64,000 bases of DNA from Parapristionchus giblindavisi (lineage: Eukaryota > Nematoda > Chromadorea > Rhabditida > Diplogasteridae), in the NCBI GenBank assembly GCA_943737045.1, contig CALSFV010000012.1, forward strand, positions 992,001 to 1,056,000. Direction: 5' to 3'. The position numbers and the translations under genes were made by a program. Positions within the stretch are counted from its first letter, which is position 1; each line of letters opens with the position of its first letter. The notes beneath the pieces were generated by a model. It did no database searches and was not told the origin of the DNA. It saw nothing but the letters and a program-made list of their open reading frames with translations. Positions 45,801 through 56,650 of this stretch are shown here, one piece after another.

Positions 45801-47040
45801 TACTGAGAGAAGATCAAAGATCACAACAACACGTAAACATCTTTATTCGGTATCGCTCAATCAATAATTCACTGTATTACCTTGTGGAGTTTACATCGCT
45901 GTAGATCAATAAATATGATGCGTGAAGGCCTCATACTTCTCGAAAGACTCGGTCTGAAACAATAGATATATAATTAAATCCATTATTTTCGTCTTCATCA
46001 CAAATACAGTATCATAATACGATACAGTACTGAGAGAAGATCAAAGATCACAACAACACGTAAACATCTTTATTCGGTATCGCTCAATCAATAATTCACT
46101 GTATTACCTTGTGGAGTTTACATCGCTGTAGATCAATAAATATGATGCGTGAAGGCCTCATACTTCTCGAAAGACTCGGTCTGAAACAATAGATAAATAA
46201 TTAAATCCATTATTTTCGTCTTCATCACAAATACAGTATCATAATACGATACAGTACTGAGACAAGATTTAAGATTAAAATCACAACAACACATAAACAT
46301 CTTTATTCGGTATCGGTCAATCAATAATTCACTGTATTACCTTGTGGAGTTTACATCGCTGTAGGCCAATCAATATGAGGAGCGAAGGCCTCATACTTCT
46401 CGAAAGACTCGGTCTGAAACAATAGATATATAATTAAATCCATTATTTTCGTCTTCATCACAAATACAGTATCATTATACGATACAGTACTGAGAGAAGA
46501 TCAAAGATCACAACAACACGTAAACATCTTTATTCGGTATCGCTCAATCAATAATTCACTGTATTACCTTGTGGAGTTTACATCGCTGTAGATTAATAAA
46601 TATGAGGAGCGAAGGCCTCATACTTCTCGAAAGACTCGGTCTGAAACAATAGATATATAATTAAATCCATTATTTTCGTCTTCATCACAAATACAGTATC
46701 ATAATACGATACAGTACTGAGAGAAGATCAAAGATCACAACAACACGTAAACATCTTTATTCGGTATCGCTCAATCAATAATTCACTGTATTACCTTGTG
46801 GAGTTTACATCGCTGTAGATCAATAAATATGATGCGTGAAGGCCTCATACTTCTCGAAAGACTCGGTCTGAAACAATAGATATATAATTAAATCCATTAT
46901 TTTCGTCTTCATCACAAATACAGTATCATAATACGATACAGTACTGAGAGAAGATCAAAGATCACAACAACACGTAAACATCTTTATTCGGTATCGCTCA
47001 ATCAATAATTCACTGTATTACCTTGTGGAGTTTACATCGC
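39800..47040. repeat. S-rich satellite domain, repeats of 1368 and 1141 bp
   Basis: Dominated by 227-bp monomers with GGTATCGCTC. The private variant ATAGATAAATAATT (normally ATAGATATATAATT) occurs at about 43684, 45052 and 46193, giving periods of 1368 bp (5S+1L) and 1141 bp (4S+1L). Each is followed about 400 bp later by a hybrid monomer, GATTAATAAATATGAGGAGCG, at about 44083, 45451 and 46592. CTTCAACAC monomers recur near 40.27, 41.42, 42.1 and 43.03 kb. Confidence 0.82.
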
Positions 47041-47046
47041 TGTAGA

Positions 47047-50000
47047 TCAATAAATATGATGCGTGAAGGCCTCATACTTCTCGAAAGACTCGGTCTGAAA
47101 CAATAGATATATAATTAAATCCATTATTTTCGTCTTCATCACAAATACAGTATCATAATACGTTACAGTACTGAGACAAGATTTAAGATTAAAATCACAA
47201 CAACACGTAAACATCTTTATTCGATATCGGTCAATCAATAATTCACTGCATTACCTTGTGGAGTTTATATCGCTGTAGACCAATCAATATGAGGAGAGAA
47301 GGCCTCATGCTTCTCGAAAGACTCGGTCTGAAACAATAGATATATAATTAAATCCATTATATTCGTCTTCATCACAAATACAGTATCATAATACGATACA
47401 GTACTGAGAGAAGATCAAAGATCACAACAACACGTAAACATCTTTATTCGGTATCGCTCAATCAATAATTCACTGTATTACCTTGTGGAGTTTACATCGC
47501 TGTAGATCAATAAATATGATGCGTGAAGGCCTCATACTTCTCGAAAGACTCGGTCTGAAACAATAGATATATAATTAAATCCATTATTTTCGTCTTCATC
47601 ACAAATACAGTATCATTATACGATACAGTACTGAGAGAAGATCAAAGATCACAACAACACGTAAACATCTTTATTCGGTATCGCTCAATCAATAATTCAC
47701 TGTATTACCTTGTGGAGTTTACATCGCTGTAGATTAATAAATATGATGCGTGAAGGCCTCATACTTCTCGAAAGACTCGGTCTGAAACAATAGATATATA
47801 ATTAAATCCATTATTTTCGTCTTCATCACAAATACAGTATCATAATACGATACAGTACTGAGAGAAGATCAAAGATTAAAATCACAACAACACGTAAACA
47901 TCTTTATTCGGTATCGGTCAATCAATAATTCACTGTATTACCTTGTGGAGTTTACATCGCTGTAGGCCAATCAATATGAGGAGCGAAGGCCTCATACTTC
48001 TCGAAAGACTCGGTCTGAAACAATAGATATATAATTAAATCCATTATTTTCGTCTTCATCACAAATACAGTATCATAATACGTTACAGTACTGAGACAAG
48101 ATTTAAGATTAAAATCACAACAACACGTAAACATCTTTATTCGATATCGGTCAATCAATAATTCACTGCATTACCTTGTGGAGTTTATATCGCTGTAGAC
48201 CAATCAATATGAGGAGAGAAGGCCTCATGCTTCTCGAAAGACTCGGTCTGAAACAATAGATATATAATTAAATCCATTATATTCGTCTTCATCACAAATA
48301 CAGTATCATAATACGATACAGTACTGAGAGAAGATCAAAGATCACAACAACACGTAAACATCTTTATTCGGTATCGCTCAATCAATAATTCACTGTATTA
48401 CCTTGTGGAGTTTACATCGCTGTAGATCAATAAATATGATGCGTGAAGGCCTCATACTTCTCGAAAGACTCGGTCTGAAACAATAGATATATAATTAAAT
48501 CCATTATTTTCGTCTTCATCACAAATACAGTATCATAATACGATACAGTACTGAGAGAAGATCAAAGATCACAACAACACGTAAACATCTTTATTCGGTA
48601 TCGCTCAATCAATAATTCACTGTATTACCTTGTGGAGTTTACATCGCTGTAGACCAATCAATATGAGGAGCGAAGGCCTCATACTTCTCGAAAGACTCGG
48701 TCTGAAACAATAGATATATAATTAAATCCATTATTTTCGTCTTCATCACAAATACAGTATCATAATACGATACAGTACTGAGAGAAGATCAAAGATTAAA
48801 ATCACAACAACACGTAAACATCTTTATTCGGTATCGGTCAATCAATAATTCACTGTATTACCTTGTGGAGTTTACATCGCTGTAGGCCAATCAATATGAG
48901 GAGCGAAGGCCTCATACTTCTCGAAAGACTCGGTCTGAAACAATAGATATATAATTAAATCCATTATTTTCGTCTTCATCACAAATACAGTATCATAATA
49001 CGATACAGTACTGAGACAAGATTTAAGATTAAAATCACAACAACACGTAAACATCTTTATTCGATATCGGTCAATCAATAACTCACTGCATTACCTTGTG
49101 GAGTTTATATCGCTGTAGACCAATCAATATGAGGAGAGAAGGCCTCATGCTTCTCGAAAGACTCGGTCTGAAACAATAGATATATAATTAAATCCATTAT
49201 ATTCGTCTTCATCACAAATACAGTATCATAATACGATACAGTACTGAGAGAAGATCAAAGATCACAACAACACGTAAACATCTTTATTCGGTATCGCTCA
49301 ATCAATAATTCACTGTATTACCTTGTGGAGTTTACATCGCTGTAGATCAATAAATATGATGCGTGAAGGCCTCATACTTCTCGAAAGACTCGGTCTGAAA
49401 CAATAGATATATAATTAAATCCATTATTTTCGTCTTCATCACAAATACAGTATCATAATACGATACAGTACTGAGAGAAGATCAAAGATTAAAATCACAA
49501 CAACACGTAAACATCTTTATTCGGTATCGGTCAATCAATAATTCACTGTATTACCTTGTGGAGTTTACATCGCTGTAGGCCAATCAATATGAGGAGCGAA
49601 GGCCTCATACTTCTCGAAAGACTCGGTCTGAAACAATAGATATATAATTAAATCCATTATTTTCGTCTTCATCACAAATACAGTATCATAATACGATACA
49701 GTACTGAGACAAGATTTAAGATTAAAATCACAACAACACGTAAACATCTTTATTCGATATCGGTCAATCAATAATTCACTGCATTACCTTGTGGAGTTTA
49801 TATCGCTGTAGACCAATCAATATGAGGAGAGAAGGCCTCATGCTTCTCGAAAGACTCGGTCTGAAACAATAGATATATAATTAAATCCATTATATTCGTC
49901 TTCATCACAAATACAGTATCATAATACGATACAGTACTGAGAGAAGATCAAAGATCACAACAACACGTAAACATCTTTATTCGGTATCGCTCAATCAATA

Positions 50001-50960
50001 ATTCACTGTATTACCTTGTGGAGTTTACATCGCTGTAGATCAATAAATATGATGCGTGAAGGCCTCATACTTCTCGAAAGACTCGGTCTGAAACAATAGA
50101 TATATAATTAAATCCATTATTTTCGTCTTCATCACAAATACAGTATCATAATACGATACAGTACTGAGAGAAGATCAAAGATCACAACAACACGTAAACA
50201 TCTTTATTCGGTATCGCTCAATCAATAATTCACTGTATTACCTTGTGGAGTTTACATCGCTGTAGACCAATCAATATGAGGAGCGAAGGCCTCATACTTC
50301 TCGAAAGACTCGGTCTGAAACAATAGATATATAATTAAATCCATTATTTTCGTCTTCATCACAAATACAGTATCATAATACGATACAGTACTGAGAGAAG
50401 ATCAAAGATTAAAATCACAACAACACGTAAACATCTTTATTCGGTATCGGTCAATCAATAATTCACTGTATTACCTTGTGGAGTTTACATCGCTGTAGGC
50501 CAATCAATATGAGGAGCGAAGGCCTCATACTTCTCGAAAGACTCGGTCTGAAACAATAGATATATAATTAAATCCATTATTTTCGTCTTCATCACAAATA
50601 CAGTATCATAATACGATACAGTACTGAGACAAGATTTAAGATTAAAATCACAACAACACGTAAACATCTTTATTCGATATCGGTCAATCAATAATTCACT
50701 GCATTACCTTGTGGAGTTTATATCGCTGTAGACCAATCAATATGAGGAGAGAAGGCCTCATGCTTCTCGAAAGACTCGGTCTGAAACAATAGATATATAA
50801 TTAAATCCATTATATTCGTCTTCATCACAAATACAGTATCATAATACGATACAGTACTGAGAGAAGATCAAAGATCACAACAACACGTAAACATCTTTAT
50901 TCGGTATCGGTCAATCAATAATTCACTGTATTACCTTGTGGAGCTTACATCGCTGTAGGC
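47047..50960. repeat. Tetrameric HOR of 920 bp with one 693-bp trimer
   Basis: The CAAGATTTAAGATT monomer recurs with matching points at 47238, 48158, 49078, 49771 and 50691, that is spacings of 920, 920, 693 and 920 bp. 920 equals two S plus two L and 693 is one S fewer. The first two copies share a private ATACGTTACAG (normally ATACGATACAG), lost in later copies, so the copies can be ordered by this variant. Each unit also has a GTTTATATCG, ATGAGGAGAGAAGG, CTCATGCTTC monomer. Confidence 0.86.
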
Positions 50961-51019
50961 CAATCAATATGAGGAGCGAAGGCCTCATACTTCTCGAAAG
51001 ACTCGGTCTGAAACAATAG

Positions 51020-52630
51020 ATATATAATTAAATCCATTATTTTCGTCTTCATCACAAATACAGTATCATAATACGATACAGTACTGAGAGAAGATCAAAG
51101 ATCACAACAACACGTAAACATCTTTATTCGGTATCGCTCAATCAATAATTCACTGTATTACCTTGTGGAGTTTACATCGCTGTAGATCAATAAATATGAT
51201 GCGTGAAGGCCTCATACTTCTCGAAAGACTCGGTCTGAAATAATAGATATATAATTAAATCCATTATTTTCGTCTTCATCACAAATACAGTATCATAATA
51301 CGATACAGTACTGAGACAAGATTTAAGATTAAAATCACAACAACACATAAACATCTTTATTCGGTATCGGTCAATCAATAATTCACTGTATTACCTTGTG
51401 GAGTTTACATCGCTGTAGGCCAATCAATATGAGGAGCGAAGGCCTCATACTTCTCGAAAGACTCGGTCTGAAACAATAGATATATAATTAAATCCATTAT
51501 TTTCGTCTTCATCACAAATACAGTATCATTATACGATACAGTACTGAGAGAAGATCAAAGATCACAACAACACGTAAACATCTTTATTCGGTATCGCTCA
51601 ATCAATAATTCACTGTATTACCTTGTGGAGTTTACATCGCTGTAGATTAATAAATATGATGCGTGAAGGCCTCATACTTCTGGAAAGACTCGGTCTGAAA
51701 CAATAGATATATAATTAAATCCATTATTTTCGTCTTCAACACAAATACAGTATCATAATACGATACAGTACTGAGAGAAGATCAAAGATTAAAATCACAA
51801 CAACACGTAAACATCTTTATTCGGTATCGGTCAATCAATAATTCACTGTATTACCTTGTGGAGTTTACATCGCTGTAGGCCAATCAATATGAGGAGCGAA
51901 GGCCTCATACTTCTCGAAAGACTCGGTCTGAAACAATAGATATATAATTAAATCCATTATTTTCGTCTTCATCACAAATACAGTATCATAATACGATACA
52001 GTACTGAGAGAAGATCAAAGATCACAACAACACGTAAACATCTTTATTCGGTATCGCTCAATCAATAATTCACTGTATTACCTTGTGGAGTTTACATCGC
52101 TGTAGATCAATAAATATGATGCGTGAAGGCCTCATACTTCTCGAAAGACTCGGTCTGAAACAATAGATATATAATTAAATCCATTATTTTCGTCTTCATC
52201 ACAAATACAGTATCATAATACGATACAGTACTGAGAGAAGATCAAAGATCACAACAACACGTAAACATCTTTATTCGGTATCGCTCAATCAATAATTCAC
52301 TGTATTACCTTGTGGAGTTTACATCGCTGTAGATCAATAAATATGATGCGTGAAGGCCTCATACTTCTCGAAAGACTCGGTCTGAAACAATAGATATATA
52401 ATTAAATCCATTATTTTCGTCTTCATCACAAATACAGTATCATAATACGATACAGTACTGAGACAAGATTTAAGATTAAAATCACAACAACACATAAACA
52501 TCTTTATTCGGTATCGGTCAATCAATAATTCACTGTATTACCTTGTGGAGTTTACATCGCTGTAGGCCAATCAATATGAGGAGCGAAGGCCTCATACTTC
52601 TCGAAAGACTCGGTCTGAAACAATAGATAT
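51020..52630. repeat. 1.6-kb satellite block duplicated across the transposon, left copy
   Basis: Matches about 55.04-56.65 kb at an offset of 4019 bp, which is 2527 bp once the 1492 bases added by the insertion are removed; 2527 equals 5L+6S. The same order is seen in both: CAAGATTTAAGATT monomer, GATTAATAAATATG with TTCTGGAAAG, CTTCAACAC, and a second CAAGATTTAAGATT monomer 1147 bp after the first. One difference is CATTATACG here and CATAATACG in the right copy. Confidence 0.82.
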
Positions 52631-53216
52631 ATAATTAAATCCGTTATTTTCGTCTTCATCACAAATAGAGTATCATAATACGATACAGTACTGAGAGAAG
52701 ATCAAAGATTAAAATCACAACAACACGTAAACATCTTTATTCGATATCGGTCAATCAATAATTCACTGCATTACCTTGTGGAGTTTACATCGCTGTAGAC
52801 CAATCAATATGAGGAGTGAAGGCCTCATGCTTCTCGAAAGACTCGGTCTGAAAGAATAGATATATAATTAAATCCATTATATTCGTCTTCATCACAAATA
52901 GAGTATCATTATACGATACAGTACTGAGAGAAGATCAAAGATCACAACAACACGTAAACATCTTTATTCGGTATCGCTCAATCAATAATTCACTGTATTA
53001 CCTTGTGCAGTTTACATCGCTGTAGATTAATAAATATGATGCGTGAAGGCCTCATACTTCTGGAAAGACTCGGTCTGAAACAATAGATATATAATTAAAT
53101 CCATTATTTTCGTCTTCAACACAAATACAGTATCATAATACGATACAGTACTGAGAGAAGATCAAAGATTAAAATCACAACAACACGTAAACATCTTTAT
53201 TCGGTATCGGTCAATC

Positions 53217-53224
53217 AATAATTC
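53217..53224. repeat. Target site duplication, left copy
   Basis: AATAATTC immediately precedes the element. It is monomer bases 109-116 of the interrupted 233-bp unit and is repeated exactly after the element. In uninterrupted monomers it occurs once, as CAATCAATAATTCACTG, so the second copy was made by insertion. Confidence 0.97.
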
Positions 53225-53259
53225 GGGTCGTAACCATGTGAGCGAAAGACATTTGCGCC
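53225..53259 (+). repeat. Terminal inverted repeat, left, 35 bp
   Basis: Begins GGGTCGTAACCATGTGAGCG and ends in ATTTGCGCC. Base by base it is the reverse complement of 54674-54708. Beyond base 35 the two ends stop matching (GAATGCATC on the left; the reverse complement of the right reads ACACGAAGAG). These ends are probably the transposase binding sites. Confidence 0.97.
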
Positions 53260-53543
53260 GAATGCATCAATTGCGCCGGTCCCAAATTCGCCGAGGTATA
53301 CTTGCGCCAGTACCAAATGCGCTGAAGGACATTTGCGAAAGTACCAAATGCGCTGAAGGACATTTGCGCCAGAATCAAATGCGCTGAAGGACATTTGCGC
53401 CTGAACCAAATGCGCCGAGGGACATTTGCGCTAGAACCAAATGCGCCGAGGGACATTTGCGCCAGAACCAAATGCGCCGAGGTACATTTGCGCCGATGGA
53501 CATTTGCGCCGATGGACATTTGCGCCGATGGACATTTGCGCCG
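53252..53543. repeat. Minisatellite arm of the fold-back element, left
   Basis: About twenty tandem units alternating between a 16-bp form (GCGCCGAGGGACATTT) and a 15-bp form (GCGCCAGAACCAAAT), together a 31-bp composite. The inner end is three perfect 16-bp units, GCGCCGATGGACATTT. Units nearer the tip are more diverged (GCGCTGAAGGACATTT, GCGAAAGTACCAAAT). The arm is the inverted counterpart of the right arm. Reading frames through it give repetitive translations on both strands and are artefacts. Confidence 0.92.
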
Positions 53544-53592
53544 AAATTTTAAAATTTCTTTCAATGACTTTCGCCCTTTTAAAATTTAAAAT

Positions 53593-53633
53593 CTTTTTAA
53601 AATCATCTTTTTAAAATCAAATCAAATCAAATC
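53593..53633. repeat. Short AT-rich tandem repeats in the element core
   Basis: A 14-base unit CTTTTTAAAATCAT at 53593 repeats at 53607 as CTTTTTAAAATC, followed by four exact AAATC units (53614-53633). It looks like simple slippage repeat next to the minisatellite arm, with no evident function. Confidence 0.85.
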
Positions 53634-53742
53634 ATTTATTTATAATACAGTTCAATACTCCCGTTTATGTGTGATTTATAGTTTTCTTTTTGATTAAAAA
53701 TTTAGTTCATGATATTTGGTGCGGAACTTGGTGCGGCACCGT

Positions 53743-53964
53743 ATGAACGAGATGTGTCCATTAGAAGCTCTCTTATTTCCATGTTGTTCTGAATATTTGT
53801 TCTTGATCTGTAGAACTGATTATCAAGCAAGTAATCTAAACCTATTCCTATACCAATTCAAGAAAGAAGGATCAACTCAAAAGGCTCTATCTAACTCAAA
53901 AGATAATAACTCAAAAGATCAAATATATAGAGAAACGATTAATGGCAGTTGCCAATGGTTGTAA
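53743..53964 (+). CDS. Doubtful short reading frame in the element core
   Basis: From the first ATG this gives 73 residues, beginning MNEMCPLEALLF and ending GSCQWL. The frame can be extended nine codons upstream only by using a TTG start. The middle is hydrophobic (LLFPCCSEYLFLIC) and the rest polar (SNSKDNNSKDQIYRE). I recognise no domain. An AATAAA lies 54 bases after the stop (54018-54023), which is common by chance in AT-rich DNA. It sits in a transposon core without a visible promoter and is most likely a chance frame; it is listed because it is the only non-repetitive frame of any length. Confidence 0.12.
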   Translation: MNEMCPLEALLFPCCSEYLFLICRTDYQASNLNLFLYQFKKEGSTQKALSNSKDNNSKDQIYRETINGSCQWL

Positions 53965-54088
53965 GGGTAGAAGTTCTATCCAACACCTTGAAGCTCTATC
54001 GACTTTTGTCATGCTCAAATAAAGTTGAAACTTGATGTTTTGCAGAATTCTCTGCTGTTATTGTGTAGTATGTTGTTTTGTTATTTTT

Positions 54089-54106
54089 CTTTGTTGAATA
54101 ACAAAG
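54089..54106. other. Small perfect hairpin in the element core
   Basis: CTTTGTT and AACAAAG form 7-bp arms around a GAAT loop. There is no adjacent T-run of terminator type and the context is eukaryotic, so no function is claimed. Confidence 0.5.
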
Positions 54107-54306
54107 TGTTATGAAATATTAATAATATATATTTATCGTTTCTTAGACAAATCAAAAAATGCGATATTTGGGGAAGTAAACATACAATTTAATGGAAAGT
54201 TGGATGTAAATACCGTCATATATAGATCACAGCTTTGAAGCAATTGCAACAAAAAATGAGGAGACCAGAAAATAAAATAATAGACAGAGAGTCGCATTGG
54301 ATTCTA

Positions 54307-54673
54307 GCGCAAATGTCTATCGGCGCAAATGTACTTCGGCGCAAATGTCCTTCGGCGCATTTGGTTCTGGCGCAAATGTCCTCGGCGCATTTGGTTCCGG
54401 CGCAAATGTCCCTCGGCGCATTTGGTTCTGGCGCATTTGGTTCCGGCGCACATGTCCCTCGGCGCATTTGGTACTGGCGCAAATGTACCTCGGCGCATTT
54501 GGTTCTGGCGCAAATGTCCCTCGGCGCATTTGGTTCTGGCGCATTTGGTTCCGGCGCACATGTCCCTCGGCGCATTTGGTACTGGCGCAAATGTACCTCG
54601 GCGCAAATGTCCCTCGGCGCAAATGTACCTCGGCGCAATTGGTAACTGGCGCAAATGTCCATTCTCTTCGTGT
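54307..54673. repeat. Minisatellite arm of the fold-back element, right
   Basis: Units with the reverse-complement motifs GCGCAAATGTCCCTCG (16 bp) and GCGCATTTGGTTCTG (15 bp); 24 GCGC-headed units can be counted from here through the terminal repeat. A few units are altered, such as GCGCACATGTCCCTCG and GCGCAATTGGTAACTG. The next-to-last unit runs into unrelated sequence (TTCTCTTCGTGTG) before the terminal repeat. Single-stranded DNA or a read-through transcript would fold against the left arm into a long imperfect hairpin. Confidence 0.92.
54400..54600. repeat. Exact 93-bp duplication inside the right arm
   Basis: Bases 54400-54492 recur without change at 54508-54600, an offset of 108 bp. 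Each copy has six consecutive units including the rare GCGCACATG unit followed by GCGCATTTGGTACTG. This is a higher-order duplication of the minisatellite itself; no matching duplication is seen in the left arm, so the arms have evolved separately. Confidence 0.88.
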
Positions 54674-54708
54674 GGCGCAAATGTCTTTCGCTCACATGGT
54701 TACGACCC
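54674..54708 (-). repeat. Terminal inverted repeat, right, 35 bp
   Basis: Ends CTCACATGGTTACGACCC and is a perfect reverse complement of the left terminus, with no mismatch over 35 bases. It is followed directly by the AATAATTC target duplication. Confidence 0.97.
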
Positions 54709-54716
54709 AATAATTC
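54709..54716. repeat. Target site duplication, right copy
   Basis: AATAATTC directly after GGTTACGACCC and followed by ACTGTATTACC, the normal continuation of the monomer. It is identical to 53217-53224. Confidence 0.97.
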
Positions 54717-55039
54717 ACTGTATTACCTTGTGGAGTTTACATCGCTGTAGGCCAATCAATATGAGGAGCGAAGGCCTCATACTTCTCGAAAGACTCGGTC
54801 TGAAACAATAGATATATAATTAAATCCATTATTTTCGTCTTCATCACAAATACAGTATCATAATACGATACAGTACTGAGAGAAGATCAAAGATCACAAC
54901 AACACGTAAACATCTTTATTCGGTATCGCTCAATCAATAATTCACTGTATTACCTTGTGGAGTTTACATCGCTGTAGATCAATAAATATGATGCGTGAAG
55001 GCCTCATACTTCTCGAAAGACTCGGTCTGAAACAATAGA

Positions 55040-56650
55040 TATATAATTAAATCCATTATTTTCGTCTTCATCACAAATACAGTATCATAATACGATACAG
55101 TACTGAGAGAAGATCAAAGATCACAACAACACGTAAACATCTTTATTCGGTATCGCTCAATCAATAATTCACTGTATTACCTTGTGGAGTTTACATCGCT
55201 GTAGATCAATAAATATGATGCGTGAAGGCCTCATACTTCTCGAAAGACTCGGTCTGAAACAATAGATATATAATTAAATCCATTATTTTCGTCTTCATCA
55301 CAAATACAGTATCATAATACGATACAGTACTGAGACAAGATTTAAGATTAAAATCACAACAACACATAAACATCTTTATTCGGTATCGGTCAATCAATAA
55401 TTCACTGTATTACCTTGTGGAGTTTACATCGCTGTAGGCCAATCAATATGAGGAGCGAAGGCCTCATACTTCTCGAAAGACTCGGTCTGAAACAATAGAT
55501 ATATAATTAAATCCATTATTTTCGTCTTCATCACAAATACAGTATCATAATACGATACAGTACTGAGAGAAGATCAAAGATCACAACAACACGTAAACAT
55601 CTTTATTCGGTATCGCTCAATCAATAATTCACTGTATTACCTTGTGGAGTTTACATCGCTGTAGATTAATAAATATGATGCGTGAAGGCCTCATACTTCT
55701 GGAAAGACTCGGTCTGAAACAATAGATATATAATTAAATCCATTATTTTCGTCTTCAACACAAATACAGTATCATAATACGATACAGTACTGAGAGAAGA
55801 TCAAAGATTAAAATCACAACAACACGTAAACATCTTTATTCGGTATCGGTCAATCAATAATTCACTGTATTACCTTGTGGAGTTTACATCGCTGTAGGCC
55901 AATCAATATGAGGAGCGAAGGCCTCATACTTCTCGAAAGACTCGGTCTGAAACAATAGATATATAATTAAATCCATTATTTTCGTCTTCATCACAAATAC
56001 AGTATCATAATACGATACAGTACTGAGAGAAGATCAAAGATCACAACAACACGTAAACATCTTTATTCGGTATCGCTCAATCAATAATTCACTGTATTAC
56101 CTTGTGGAGTTTACATCGCTGTAGATCAATAAATATGATGTGTGAAGGCCTCATACTTCTCGAAAGACTCGGTCTGAAACAATAGATATATAATTAAATC
56201 CATTATTTTCGTCTTCATCACAAATACAGTATCATAATACGATACAGTACTGAGAGAAGATCAAAGATCACAACAACACGTAAACATCTTTATTCGGTAT
56301 CGCTCAATCAATAATTCACTGTATTACCTTGTGGAGTTTACATCGCTGTAGATCAATAAATATGATGCGTGAAGGCCTCATACTTCTCGAAAGACTCGGT
56401 CTGAAACAATAGATATATAATTAAATCCATTATTTTCGTCTTCATCACAAATACAGTATCATAATACGATACAGTACTGAGACAAGATTTAAGATTAAAA
56501 TCACAACAACACATAAACATCTTTATTCGGTATCGGTCAATCAATAATTCACTGTATTACCTTGTGGAGTTTACATCGCTGTAGGCCAATCAATATGAGG
56601 AGCGAAGGCCTCATACTTCTCGAAAGACTCGGTCTGAAACAATAGATATA
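55040..56650. repeat. 1.6-kb satellite block duplicated across the transposon, right copy
   Basis: Right-hand counterpart of 51.02-52.63 kb. Monomers ending at 55397 and 56544 correspond to those ending at 51378 and 52525 (both pairs 1147 bp apart). It carries a private ATGATGTGTGAAGG (normally ATGATGCGTGAAGG) near 56140. Downstream it diverges at CCATTATT versus CCGTTATT. Confidence 0.82.

Larger units (their letters stand above)
1..53224. repeat. Tandem satellite array, 227/233-bp monomer, left part
   Basis: An uninterrupted head-to-tail array; every copy runs in the same direction. Taking TTCGTCTTCATCAC as monomer start, starts fall at 1, 228, 461, 920, 1147, 1380, 1613, 1846, 2073, 2306, 2533 and so on. 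The spacing is 227 (S) or 233 (L), the L form carrying 6 extra bases in GATTAAAATCACAAC. Rare 1-base variants exist, for example GAGTTTTACATCG (one extra T) near 11.9, 13.3, 14.7, 16.5, 17.2, 18.6 and 21.6 kb. Copies are mostly a few substitutions apart. Diagnostic positions include AATAGAG/AATACAG, CATTATACG/CATAATACG, ATATCGATC/GTATCGGTC/GTATCGCTC, ATGATGCGTGAA/ATGAGGAGCGAA and TTCTCGAAAG/TTCTGGAAAG. No gene, tRNA or rRNA is visible. The family is not one I recognise by name. A centromeric or pericentromeric role is inferred from the organisation only. Confidence 0.98.
53544..54306. other. AT-rich core of the fold-back element, no recognisable gene
   Basis: Unlike the arms this region is AT-rich and mostly non-repetitive. 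It opens with a 14-base perfect palindrome, AAATTTTAAAATTT (53544-53557). Then come short tandem repeats (53593-53633), a weak short reading frame, three AACTCAAAAG copies (53874, 53893, 53908) and a small hairpin (54089-54106). I find no long open frame, no transposase signature, no tRNA-like or polymerase III promoter sequence, and no similarity to the satellite. It is probably leftover or captured filler between the arms. Confidence 0.75.
53225..54708. mobile_element. Non-autonomous fold-back DNA transposon, 1484 bp
   Basis: This is the only non-satellite segment in the window. It starts GGGTCGTAACC and ends GGTTACGACCC, has perfect 35-bp terminal inverted repeats and is flanked by 8-bp direct repeats of satellite sequence. 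Inside the termini are long inverted arms (about 320 and 400 bp) built from GC-rich 15- and 16-bp tandem units, around an AT-rich core of about 760 bp. No transposase motif or long reading frame is visible, so it must have been moved in trans. An 8-bp duplication fits hAT, P and Merlin type superfamilies, but the terminal sequence is not one I can assign, so the superfamily stays open. The architecture resembles fold-back elements such as Drosophila FB and Galileo. Intact termini and exact target repeats suggest a recent insertion. Confidence 0.95.

Noticed and set aside
53743..54023. Core reading frame plus AATAAA as a captured gene
   Set aside because: Only 73 codons from ATG, no recognisable domain and no promoter or splice evidence. 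The AATAAA 54 bases downstream is expected by chance in this AT-rich core. Kept only as a low-confidence feature.
53225..54708. Helitron or retroelement (SINE/LTR) origin of the insert
   Set aside because: Helitrons do not make 8-bp target duplications or have terminal inverted repeats. There is no poly-A tail, polymerase III promoter, primer-binding site or direct long terminal repeat.
53211..54811. Overlapping reading frames of 64-164 codons with repeated RRIWF, APEPNAP or FGSGA-like residues
   Set aside because: They are translations of the 15/16-bp minisatellite arms in several frames on both strands. The repetitive protein reflects the DNA repeat, and the frames overlap each other and cross the element boundary.
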